Under the pieces are notes generated by a model. The model worked only from the letters and a program-made list of their open reading frames with translations. It was not told the origin of the DNA and did not search any database. Positions 12,112-24,121 of a stretch of 64,000 bases of DNA are shown in pieces. The DNA lies in contig OX457026.1 in NCBI GenBank assembly GCA_949752745.1, positions 76,867,275 through 76,931,274 of the forward strand, written 5' to 3'. Each line of letters begins with the position of its first letter. Position 1 is the stretch's first letter. Source of the stretch: Protula sp. h YS-2021. Lineage: Eukaryota; Annelida; Polychaeta; Sabellida; Serpulidae. The translations under genes were made by a program, and so were the position numbers.

Positions 12112-13001
12112 CGCAAGTACCAAAACCACGTAAAAAACACGTATCTGAGATGACACTTAAGCTTCCACCAGGTCTGGGTTTGTTTGTATGACGCCTGTGT
12201 AACGCCGGATTACGGTGATTAACCGGGGCACGTGGAACTCAACCTTATGACACTCAGAGACAGAGAGGGGATTAGCACAACATCTCTTTGATGCGAATGA
12301 GCACTTCTTTGAAATTGCTTTTTCTAACGAAACCTCGAACTCCTACATTTATATAAGGTAACGTATATCTAAAACTGAAAGTTGGCCAAATGTCATCTTT
12401 TCCACTAAGCGGTTGCAGGGTTCGCGCTGGGTTCTCAGGAAAGTGAGTCAAAAAGGAAAGTTTGACTCAGTTGGGTCCAGAAAACTGAGTCACAACATCC
12501 TGCAACGAAACCTCTACCTCACCCCGATCCCCACCCATCCCATACCCCTTCCCCCGATTCCACACATCCCATACCCCCTCTCCCCTCCCCAATCCCCACC
12601 CATCCTATACCCTCTCCCCCGATCCCACCCATCCCATACCCCCTCTCCCCAACGGCGCTCTTTCTTATAAGAACGCACCTTAAACGTGATTGTTTATTTA
12701 ACGTTGAAACATTTGAGCGCTTTAAAACAGAAGTAATTGTTATGCCTACGCTGAGCACAATTATGCAATGGCTGTGCTATAATTTGATGGAAAAAATCCG
12801 AAATGAAATACCTGCGCTACAGAAAAAAATGGGATTCCAATTATGAATAATACTGGAATGATAAAAACAGATTACGATTTCATTGACAAATAAATCGTTT
12901 TAAACGGGTCCGTAGCTAATCTAGCTAATCTAACGAAGATGTGGTGTGTATAATTTTGACATTTTCACTTGCAAAAATATTATAATTAATTTAATTATTA
13001 G

Positions 13002-16000
13002 CCCAGCTTACGTACACGTAAGCTGGGGTATTCCTATCGGTCTGCGGGTGGCGTCCGTATCTCCTCCTACATTTTTGACCCGGTGTCATTTATTTTTGGT
13101 ATGGGGCACCCCTAAAGGGTCGTACATACGGCTTGTGCTTTTTTAGTCAATCGGACAATTTTTGTATTGTTGGGGAATTTCTTAAGCAAAATTTTCGAAA
13201 ATAATTCAAAATGCATCTTCTCTTACAATTTTCATTCGATGTCATTTATTTTTGGTTTGAGGCATCCCTAAGCGGTCGTGCATACGGCTTGTGCTTTTTT
13301 AGTCGATCGGGTGATTTTTGAAATTTTGGGGAATTTTTGAAGAAAAAATTTTAAAATATATCTCTTCCTACATTTTTGAACCGATGTCATTTATTTTTGG
13401 TATGAGGTACCCCTGAAGGGTCCTGCATACGGCTTGTGCTTTGTTTAGTCGATCGGACAATTTTCGTATTTTTGGGCAATTTTTTAAGCAAAAATTTCAA
13501 AAGTAGTTCAAAATTCATCTACTCCTACAATTTTGATTCGATGTCATGTATTTTTGGTTAGAGGCATCCCTAAGCGGTCGTGCATACGGCTTTTTTTAGT
13601 CGATCGGGTAATTTTTGAATATTTGGAGAATTTTTGAAGAAAAAATTTTAAATTGTATCTCCTCATACATTTTTGATCTGATGTCATTTTTTTTTTGGTA
13701 TGAGAGATCCTAAAGGGTCGTGCATACGGCTTGTGCTTTTTAGTCGATCTTACAATTTTTGTATTTTTAGAAAAAAACTTTCAGTTTTGAATCGATGTCT
13801 TTTTTTTCTTTTATTTATTATTATGATTTTTTTTTTTTTTTGGTTTGAGGCATCCTTAAGGGGTTGAGCATACGGCTTGTGCTTTTTTAGTCGATCCGAC
13901 AATTTCTGTATTTTTAGGGAATTTTTGAAGAAAAATTTCAAAATGCATTTCCTCCTACAGTTTTTATCCGATTTCATTTATTTTTGGTATGGGGCATCCT
14001 TAGGTGGGTCGGGCATACGGCTTGTGCTATTTGACTCGACTTGGCAATTTTTGATTTCGTGGGGAATTTTTGATGAAAATACCTCAAAATGCATCTTCTC
14101 CTGCAGTTTTGACCAGACATCATTTATTTTGGGGCTGAGGCGTGCTTAGGGTGTCGTGAATACGGCCTGTGCTTTTCGAGTCGATCATAGAATTTTTGAG
14201 GAAACTTTGAAGAAAAAAATTCAAAATGCAATTCCTCCTAGAGTTTTTATCAGATTTTATTTGTTTTTGATACGAGCCGTCTCTAGGGGGTCTTGCATAC
14301 GGCTTGTGCTTTTTGAGTGAATTGGAAACTTTTAAATTTTTTCGGAATTTTTGAAAAAAAAAAAAATAAGTGCATCTCCTCCTACAGCGCACATTCGCAG
14401 TAGTCCAAATTAAGCACTGCGCATCGATTCAAGTTAAATAAACATGCGCATTGGTCCGAAATGTGAACCGCGTATCGACGGAAGATAAATAAACAAGTGA
14501 GCTGGTCCAAAATAAGCACCTCGCATCAACGCAAGTTAAATAAACATGCGCACTGGCCCGAAAAAAGAACTACGCATGGACGCAAGTTGAAGAGATATGC
14601 GCAGTGGTCCGAAATGCGAACTGCGCATCAACGCAACCTAAGAAACATGCGCACTGGTCCGAAATGCGAACTGCACAATAACGCAAGTTAAATAAATATG
14701 CGCACTGGTCCGAAAAAAAAGAACCGCATGTCAACGCAACCCAAAGAAACATGTGCACTGGTCTGGAAATGAGAACCACGCATCGACGCAAGTTGAATAG
14801 ACATGCGCAGTGGTCTGAAATGAGAACCACGAATCGACGCAAGTTGAATAGACATAAGAGTCGGGCATCGACGGGACTTAAATAAACTTGCATTCTGATC
14901 CGAAATGCATATCGCGTGTCAACGCAAGTTAAATGAACCTGCGCACTGGTCCAAAATGCGAACCGCGCATCAACGCAACCTAAAGAAACAGGTATACTGG
15001 TCCGAAATGCGAACCCGATATCATCGCAAATTAAATAAACATGCAAACTGGTCAGAATTGCGAACCGCACATCAGCGCACGTTAAGTAAACATTTGCACT
15101 GGTCAAAATAAGTAGCGGGCATTACACAAATTAAATAAATATGCGCACTGGTCCAAAATGCGAACCACGCATCATTACAGGTTAAATAAACATGCGCACT
15201 GGCGGAAACTGCGAACCGCTCATCAACGCAAGCTAAATAAACAAACACACTGGTCAGAAATGGGAACCGAGCATTAACGCAAGCTAAATAAGCAAGCAAA
15301 CTGGACCAAAATAAGCACCGTGAATCAACGCAACTTAAACAACACGCGCACTATTCAAAATAAGAACTGCGCATCAACTCAGAGATATATGCGCATTGGC
15401 CTGAAATAAGAACCGGGCATCGACGCACGTTAAATAAACGTGCGCAGTGGTTCGAAATGCGAACCACGCGCCAACGCAAGTAAAATAAGAATTTGCACTG
15501 GTCCAAAATAAGCACTACGCATCAACGTAAGTTAAATAAACATGCGCACTGGTCCGAAATTCGAACCACGTATCAACGCAAGTTAAATAAACATGCGCAC
15601 TAGTTCGAAATTCGAACCGCGCATCAACGCAAGTTAAAAAAACATGCGCACTGGTCCGAAATGCAAACCGCGCACCAACGCATGTTAAATAAGTATATGC
15701 AGACGTCCAAAATAAGTACCGTGCATCAACGCAAGTTAAATAAACATGGAAACTGGTCCGAAATGCGCACCGAGCATCAAGGCAACCTAAGGAAACTTGC
15801 GCACTTGACTAAAATAAGTACCGCTGATTAACGCAAGCAAAATAAACATGCGCATTGGTCTGGAATAAGAACCGCGCATCGATGCAAGTTAAATAAACAT
15901 GCACACTGGTCCGAAATAAGAACCGCACATCAACACAAGGTAAATAAACATGTGCACTAATCCGAAATAAGAACCGCATATCAATACAAGGTAAAAAACA

Positions 16001-16680
16001 TGGGCGCTGATCCGAAATAAGAACCGCACATCAACGCAAGTTAAATTAACATGTGCACTGTTCCAAAATGAGAGCCGCGCATCAACGCAAATTAAATAAA
16101 CATGCGCACTTGCCTGAACAAGAACCGTGCATCGAGGCAAGTTACATAAATATGCGCACTGGTCCGAAATGCAAGCTTTGTTTGAAGGTATCTATGCAGA
16201 CTATCTAGTCTACCAGAGATACAAAAAAATCTGTTTCCCATTTTCTGGGAAAGAAATCTTTGTATGCATTTATCGGTCTATGTTCTGGTCCGGTGCTAAA
16301 TTAATTATTCAGCTAGCTCTTTGTACTGTGGTCTAAAATAAGAACCGAGCATCAACGCAGATTAAAAAAACATGCGCAGTGGTCCGAATTGTGAACCACG
16401 CATCAAACATGGGCACTGTAGAAATGATTGTTTATGTCCGACAAACAGTACACGTGTGTGGATACAATCCAGTCTGTTTCCCATTTTTCTGATAAACAAA
16501 TCTTTGTATGTATTTATCAGTCTATGTTCGGGTCCGTTGCTAAATTAATTATTTTGTTAGCTTTGTGCCGTCTCATCTATTGAAGCCCAGTTTTTCAGGG
16601 AATTTCCCTTGCTCGTGTACGCTGGAATTGGTCTTATTGCTTTTCGTAAGCTGGGACTTTGTCCTTGGACAAACTTGTTA
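13002..16680 (+). mobile_element. Hairpin-headed element E1, second copy
   Basis: Duplicate of the 4471-8043 element. It has the 12-bp hairpin at 13002-13027, ~150-bp core repeats to about 14370, 51-bp satellite from about 14400 to 16175, a right inverted arm near 16645 and the closing hairpin at 16658-16673. It is about 105 bp longer because of extra satellite units. Confidence 0.65.
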
Positions 16681-16941
16681 CAATTTGTTTTCTTGTCAAG
16701 GTGTGTTTTAAAAATGTGAGTCACAGTGACTCGGTGGGTTCCGAAAAAGTGAGTCATTTCGTAAAAAATGCCCAAAAATTGGACAAAAACCCCGCCAACG
16801 CGAACCCTGGGTTGGTCAAATTGCAGTTGATCAAATTGCGGCTGGTCAAATTGCATGTACCCCATGCACTTCGTATGCAGTGTAACCACTTCGTAAGGCC
16901 AAGACGGTAGAATTGGATGGAAGGCAGAATGAGATATTTGG

Positions 16942-18337
16942 CGTAGATGAATTCACGACAATTCATTTACCGACAATTCATCTCAATGAGGGGGATGCGA
17001 CAGTTCATCTAAATTTTTTATAACTGCAATTTTTAGCCTTCAGCCAATATTGGCTGAAAGCTATTGCTATGGCCGTGTCCGTCCGCTCGCCTGTCCGCCC
17101 GTCTGTCCGTCCGTTAACACTTACCTTGTGAACACGCTCTAGCGTACAATTCTTTACCAATTATTAAGATATTGCGGATATAACTAGTGTATGGAACAAT
17201 GAAGATCCCTATTGTATATGAGCCATATACGACCAAGGACTGTGGCTCAGCTGGACTTTGAAATTTTCTTATTTGTGCCGTTATCAAGTTTGCTTAACAT
17301 GTGGCTTGTGAACACTCTCTAGCCTACAATTCTTTACCAATTATTAAGATATTTCGGATATAGCTAGTGTATGGAGCAATGAAGATCCCTATTGTATATG
17401 AGCCATATCCGACTAAGGACAGTGGCTCAACTGGACTTGGAAATTTTCTTATTTGTACCATTATCAAGTTTGCTTAACATGTGGCTTGTGAACACTCTCT
17501 AGCCTACAATTCTTTACCAATTACTAAGATATTTCGGATATAGCTAGTGTATGGAGCAATGAAGATCCCTTTTGTATATGAGTCATATATGACCATGGAC
17601 AGTGGCTCAGCTGGACTTGGAAATTTTGCTAGTTTGTACCATTATCAAGTCTGCTTAACATGCTTACCAATTACTAAGATATTTCAGATATAGCTAGTAT
17701 ATGGAATATTAAAGATTCGTATTGCTTATCATATCCCACCAAGGACAGTGGCTCAGCTGGACTTTCTCATAGTAAATGTTTTTGTTTTTTGTTCATCTTA
17801 AAGCACTGCCACCTTTTTTTAGGCCCCAACCCTTCGGATCGGGGCCTATAGGTTTGGGGTTGCCGTCCGTCTGTCCGTCCGTCCGTCTTGCCGTCTGTCT
17901 GTCCGTCATCGCTTTATACCCCTATGAATTTGGGGGGCGGTTGGGGCCTGCTTATGTTTCACAAATACTTACTTGTTCTTTTCGGTATTAAGGATTGAAA
18001 TGAGCCTGTGACCGGCTTCAAACCTACTCTTTTCCTTGTTTCGAATGTTCCGGCTGTCTGAGGGCTATGCATCTCTGGTGCCTATGTTTTACATTAAAAG
18101 TACGTTGTAAGAACAATTTTTAACTGAATATGGACTATACATGAAACAGGCCAGCGCCAGCACTCTAATCCCCTCCCTGTCAGTCCATCTTTCTCATTAT
18201 CAAGGAATAGTGATAAACACGATCCAAATAACAGTGAGATTGAAGCAAGGTCAAAAGAAAATCCATTTCGATGAATTATCGCCAGATGAATTGTCACTAG
18301 ATGAATTGTTGCTAGATGAATTGTCGGGATACCAGCG
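16942..18337. mobile_element. Foldback-like element, second copy, with E2 and E3
   Basis: Duplicate of 8305-9700 in copy A'. Tandem-unit arms lie at about 16937-16999 and 18269-18329, with the E2 copy from 17034 and the E3 copy at 17821-17978 inside. Confidence 0.6.
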
Positions 18338-20412
18338 TAGATAGGCTGAACGCACATTTATTCATTTTACTATTGGATATCCTTAGAACCACACACTTGG
18401 GAAAGTGTTTCTGATAATTTAACTGGCTCCGAGTGAGCTCTAGTCCCTGCCGACCCATTCTGTCTTCCCAGACAGAAAGGGTCACAGTTCCTGTTATGAA
18501 AATGGCCATTAATCTCAACTTTCGAGGCTCTGGAAGTTTCGGCGTACGTTTCAGGATTGCCGAGGTTCGGGCTGGCAGGCCTTTTCTTGAAAAGCACACT
18601 GAGAATTGCCCTGGCGTATTTTTGACCACAGCGAAACCGCCAAATTTGAGTAAAGAATACTTTTGCAATTGCAGAATCATTGTTGTTGTGGGTGATAATG
18701 GGGGGTTCTCTGTCCTGCTCTCAAGAAAACACATTTTAATCAGTAAAAATGGTTATTTCACCCAAAAAATGTGCGCCGTAATTTATAATTGGGCCTTCAT
18801 GTAATGCACCCTTTCTAAAAAATAACGCCATTCGGGAGGGTAGCAAAACTGACGTCAATGGCATATTCTATTGTAGGAACTATGACTCATGCTGTCATAA
18901 GAAGACCGCAAGAGTCATCTAGGACGAAGTGAGCTCTGACTGAGATAACTTCGTATATCTCTGTCTGAGCTACGAAGCCTTACATTGTTACGCTAATAGG
19001 TGTCACATCATCTGAGGCACTAATCCTGCATGCCAGTCCTTGTTATCTAAACATTTGCCATAAGCTCATGTACAAAATACCCATTTTGCAAAAGAGCACA
19101 ATTTTTAATGAGGTGCATATCTTTTATTCATCAAGGTGCGCAAAAGTCAGATTCCTCACTAACGTGTCAAATGTTTGTTTACGCTCTGGGCTTTAAATGG
19201 CATGTGATTAAAGACAAGTGACCAAAATTTAAATAAAGGGATTAATGATTTTCTGTGAAGTGTATATTCAATTAATTCGTAGATGAAGAATTAGGCATAA
19301 ATTTATTCTGTACAATCACAATATTTCACTTTTAGTTTCTTCCATGCTTTTTGAAATACCGATTCAAAAGTTTTTGATGAATAATTACCAAATTTTACTG
19401 TCACTTTTTTTTCACGTAATAAACCATGCTCCCTGGATGTAAACAAATGCCAGTTTTTTCGGAAGATTTGTGGTTATTTCCATATTTTTGTCTTTTAAAG
19501 AAAGTTTAACACAGAAGTTATGACTCATTGAAATTGTACTTTGGGAGCCTTTAGCGAATACGAATAAAGATTTTTGAGTCGTTGAATTTTGCATAAAATC
19601 GCACAGAGGTGCCTCAAAGCGAGCGTAGTTGACTTGCATGTTGTTATTTAGCGAGGATTTGAAGCAGGCACACCGAACCTCAGTAGTGGGCTGCTTCTTG
19701 GATCTATATATAAACGAATTCGTACTTAGACGTTTGCCGAAAAGTTTTTGCGTTTCGACTGAATTGGTTTGGGATAAAGGTATAAAGAAAGGAAAAAAAA
19801 AAACTGGCAACAATCAACCAAATGCTATTTTGCCAGAAACATATTCACAGGTTGGATATTAAAGGAGCTGGATAATATGTGAAATATTTTTAAAAGATCA
19901 TATGATGGCTTTTTAAATTGGAAAGTGTGCATGTTGAAAGAAAATTAAAATTTTGATGTTTGATTAAAATTATGTCATTTCTTCATAATTTAACCCAAAG
20001 AAATTTGCAGTCGAAATGACACCACCATGGTAAACATCTGAAAGTACGAGTGGGTTTATTGTAAGAAAATTGAAAGTGCCATTTATTGTTCGAGAGAAAA
20101 GCAAACAAAATTAGCCAGATTCATTAGCTGTGTTTCGTCGACCTGGCCGTCTTGGCTCTGTGACATCGTTTGTATCGATTTTGTTGAGCGATTCACGTGC
20201 GAACAGTCGCCATATTCGTTCTTCTACACCATCTATATCGCTGTTGGTGATTGGTTCACGTGCAAACTGACATTTTATTTCCCAAACTTTTTACCTTAGA
20301 AAAGCAGTTTATGCTTTTGTGCACTTTGCTACCTATATACTGTGGAATTTGCTGTGTTTTGTATTGGCATTGTTTGGTTCGAACTCCGCTGTCAGTGGTA
20401 TATATTTGTTCG

Positions 20413-21756
20413 TAGAGCTGTGCGGTTAAACCGGTTCACCTGAAAACCGCGATTTTTTATTTTCGCGGTTCAGTTAATCGGTTTGAAAATGAAAAATCGG
20501 TTTTTTTCCGGTTTTTTTTTAAATCTTGTGCTGTGTTCGCTGTTTGTTTATTTATATTCGTTTACTTTTGGTAATATGTCTGCAAAACACAACGCAAAGC
20601 CAAAAATAGGTTTCGTTGCTTCCCGTTTTATTTTACACACCACCTTTCGTGCGGCATGTTAACAAAAGATGTGCAGCGTCAAGGTTTTCAGTTTGATCGA
20701 CCTAAAAACTTATAAGCCTCTGAACTTAATTTGTTGCGACTTGTTGGCGCGGGCTGGGGGCTATGCATCTCTGATGCCTATGTTTTTAACCCAGCCGACT
20801 TTGTCGGACTGGGTTAGTCGTATCACTGTAGGGGGCTTGAATGTATTTGCGTATATTAAACTTTTTCTTTAAAATGCTACTCCTACAGTTTTGCTCCAAT
20901 CGTTTTGATGTTACGTAGGATGGTTCCCTGGGTGGTCCTCCACCTGGTTGTTACTTTTTTTTTGACGAGTGACGAAAAACTGACAAAATGGCGGCCCTTT
21001 TTGTCCGTTTTGACCCACTTTTAAATGCTACTGCTCCTACAGTTTTACTCCAATCGTTTACATGTTACGCAGGGATGTTCTCCTGGGGTTCGTCTACCAG
21101 GCTATTATTTTTTTTTCGCGGTTCGCCAAAAACTGCTGAAAAGGTGGAACCTTGAAGTTTGGCAAAAACTGGAATAAATGGCAGTAAATAACTGAATTGT
21201 GGAAGCATTCATTTCTGTCAGTCTTTTTCAAATAGTTATAAAATTTTAATCAGAATTGGACTTCACTTTTTTTGGCAAATGACAAAAAAATGCCGAAATG
21301 GTGGAATTTTTAAAATTTTGTAAAATTGTGTAAATGTCGGTGAATTCGTGAATCGTCAAAACGCAACCTTCCTTTTCGGATAGCTTCCAGATTCGAATTA
21401 AGTGCATTTTACTCTTTCCTTGTTTGGTAACTCGGCTGGTTCATGTCCTCGGACATACTTGTTATGTTTTGCCAAAGGAATGGGACAATTTGAAATTGTT
21501 GAACACTGAATTGTTTTAGTTGAAAATTGAAACAGGAAGTCAGTGCAATTGCAACTGCTGATTTTTAGGAAAAATATCGATTTGTATACATAGCAAAACA
21601 GTCCTGGTTGGGAAGTTATACTAGTTTATGATGTAATAAAATCACTCTATTTTTGGCCAATAACGTGTCTCATGAAAAAACCGGTGAAAACCGGTTTTTG
21701 TGTTAGAAAACCGGTTCGAACCGCGGTTCAGTTTTCCGAACCGATTCACAGCCCTA
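20413..21756. mobile_element. hAT-like non-autonomous transposon
   Basis: The element is flanked by an exact 8-bp direct repeat TTTGTTCG (20405-20412 and 21757-21764), the target-site length typical of hAT transposons. Its ends are inverted: TAGAGCTGTGCGGTTAAACC on the left and, read from the right, TAGGGCTGTGAATCGGTT. Several ACCGGTT/AACCGG motifs sit inside both ends as subterminal repeats. No transposase is encoded. A hairpin-headed element (20788-21464) lies inside. Confidence 0.8.
20788..21464 (+). mobile_element. Hairpin-headed repeat element E4, nested
   Basis: The left hairpin AACCCAGCCGAC/GTCGGACTGGGTT (20788-20815) follows TTTTT. Tandem ~150-bp units begin near 20872 and 21024. The right subterminal arm AACTCGGCTGGTT (21429-21441) pairs with the left arm, then comes hairpin ATGTCC/GGACAT (21443-21456) and tail ACTTGTTA. 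The (CCGT)n run is missing. It is nested in the hAT-like element. Confidence 0.6.
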
Positions 21757-21764
21757 TTTGTTCG

Positions 21765-23219
21765 CATAATTTAAGGGATATTTCGCTAAAATTATTGAAA
21801 GCTGTAATTTTGTTTCAGTTAGTGCCTCTTACTATAAATCGGTTCACAAGTTATTTATATTCGTGTTTAATGTGCTGTGGATGTTTCAAATGAGTAGAAG
21901 AAAGAAAGAAAACCACAATATATGTAATTTCATGCTTTTGAATAACATTTTGCAGAATTTTACATGCAAAAGCTATTCGTTTGACCACAAATACCCAGTT
22001 TAAGCACACAAAAACATCACAAAAACCAGTCCTAATAATGAGTGTGCATTTTCACAGTAAATTAACGTAACCCAGTATGGACCCTAAAATGTTCCTAGAT
22101 ACCCTTATTTTCCTATGGCTTCAGTTTTTGGTTTATTCATCGGCATTGCATTTTGATGATCCTGTGGCAATTTGTTGAGCAGCGCACCTTTTGGTTTTCT
22201 TTTGCCATAGTTGTCGATTTTCTTCATAGACGCATGAATAGTGCCTTTGTCGCCAGCGTGCTTTGTATCGTCTGTAACACAAAATTTCTGCCAAAAAGTT
22301 AAATCTATCTCCCGCCTTTAAGAGACTTTTACTACCGGACCGTAGATGAGTGCATGCAGGCCTTCACTATATCTAACTGCTGCATACTTGAAGTGATTTT
22401 GATACTTTTTGACATAGAAACTAATACACTCCATCCCTCCTAAACTGGAACCCTAATTCATAGCTTCGAGCCCGTAGATGTGAGGTTGAAGTTTGTTTCT
22501 CAGCATGGAATAGCCGTACGATGGCTGTTATGTCCAGGAAAAAACTGTTTAGCTGTTTTTTTTTCTGGACGCGACATATCTTGGTTTCTGCCGCATGCTG
22601 TTTGTGTGGTGGTTGCCCTGGTTTTTCCTTCCCAAACATATGTATTGTATACCCTCGTATTGTGTTCTCACTGCAGAATTTGCTGTGTTTATACTAGTAT
22701 CAATGATACTGTGCTGGCTAATTCAAGGCAGAACTCTCTGAAATCATTAAAACCCATGGTTTCTTTCCAAATTACGACCTGTTTGTACCGATAAAATTAC
22801 TTCAGATTTGTTCTTATGTACTCATTGGCTTGAGAACAAAATTAAATTTGCATACTGAATAATTGGCGAGTATGTAATATTTGAAGACTGAGAATACATG
22901 GCTGGTTTAAATGCCAGTTATTTAGGCATAGATGATACAAAACTCCGTAAACAGCTCAGTTTTTACCACATTGTTTCTACGTCCTCAAGTAACAAAAGAG
23001 AGTTTGTAGCCCAGCTCATATTGATGTGTAGACAACATAATTATTTCATATACATCATCCGGTTTCGTCTGCATACAGGAGTTTACACGGACGTTTTTCT
23101 CTTCCTTACAGACTGGGGGGGGGGTATAATTATGAGCTTGTGCGACAGGCGTGTCTGGGCTATTTCTCCGAAACTGCGCCGAATCGTTTTGAAATTTTAC
23201 TCTCTGATACAGCGTATAT
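21765..23219. other. Non-coding DNA upstream of PAK1IP1
   Basis: No exon that I can support. The missing N-terminal exon of PAK1IP1 should lie here or further upstream, but I found no ATG exon with a donor matching the expected start. Open frames at 22480-22794 and 22898-23410 lack any recognisable domain, and the second runs into the core repeats downstream. Confidence 0.4.
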
Positions 23220-23901
23220 TGAAGGTGTGCAACGTCATAATTTTGTTCGGATTCATGGAAAATTGTCAAAATGTGCAGCGTTGTACTTTTGTTGAGTTTG
23301 ATGAAAGATTTTTTTTTCTTATTATTGTGGCTTGGCGTCTTTTCATTGCCGTACCCATGCTGGATCTCCAAAACTATTCGTTGAATTGTGTTAAAATCTC
23401 ACACATATAGAATACATATTGAAAATGTTCACCCTTTGCATTTTTGTTGGGATTCATGAAAAATATCAAAATGATAGTATTTTGAAATTTGGTAAAACTT
23501 AGTGTTTTGTTATGATTTTGTCCGCGTAATGAAACGTGTCGTCCAGGCTTTGTATCCAAAACTATTTGTCGGATTTTTTTGTATTTCAGATAGATAGAAC
23601 AGATATTTAACGTGTGCTACGTCGCATCTTTGTTGAGGAACATGAGAAATCGTCAGAATGAAATTTTTCCAAGATCATAAAGCAATAGTCGTTTCATTTT
23701 GAAAGGATTATTGCCTCGGTACCAACATTCAAAGGCCATGGTAGTCCTGCATAGGACTTATTGCTTTTTCTAATCACATCTTCCATGATATAGTCCTACT
23801 GTTTACTTTTTCGTTTGCTCACACCTTTGCACATCGACCTTGGCACCGATTCCATAGGTCACCCGCGTTACACGGGGGATCGTATCTCTCTGCGGCTCTA
23901 G
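23220..23901 (+). mobile_element. Hairpin-type repeat element E9, 3' part
   Basis: Three ~190-bp units are marked by CATGGAAAATTGTCAAAATG-like sequences near 23258, 23455 and 23642. The right end carries ACCCGCGTTACACGGGGGAT (23861-23880). Its complement resembles the left hairpins of E7 and E8 (CCCCGTGAAACG). It closes with CTCTAG (23896-23901). The left end was not found. Confidence 0.45.
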
Positions 23902-24042
23902 TTTATGTGCAACCTACTGAATTGTTGTTCACATTGTTAACTAATGGTCAAGTCTTGCTTTGTTTATGCAGCAGCATCTTTCCCTTCTTTTATGTTGGGG
24001 GAGGGGGTCCGATGTCCCTGAATACTGTTGTTCCGACAAGGG

Positions 24043-24121
24043 TAGTCTGTTGTATGTTTTAGGAGTATGAACTCACGAAAATTGTAGTCTGTTGTATGTT
24101 TTAGGAGTATGAGCTGACGAA
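24043..24121 (+). repeat. Tandem duplication of a splice acceptor
   Basis: A 37-nt block, starting TAGTCTGTTGTATGTTTTAG and continuing into the first coding bases of the exon, occurs at 24043 and again at 24085, 42 nt apart. The downstream copy is the real intron end before the PAK1IP1 exon at 24105. Use of the upstream AG (24061-24062) would stay in frame but meet the TAG of the second acceptor. Confidence 0.85.

Larger units (their letters stand above)
12114..20071. other. Tandem segmental duplication, copy A'
   Basis: Second copy of the block that begins at 3594. It carries the same internal order: pyrimidine-rich tract (12517-12656), hairpin element (13002-16680), 51-bp satellite, tandem-TIR element (16942-18337) and dispersed repeat (18427-19740). 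It differs by scattered substitutions, poly-A/T length changes and extra satellite units around 14540 and 15560. Confidence 0.9.

Noticed and set aside
22898..23410. 170-codon frame upstream of PAK1IP1 as its first exon or another gene
   Set aside because: It runs into the ~190-bp core repeats of E9, lacks a donor in the needed phase, and does not resemble the expected PAK1IP1 N-terminus.
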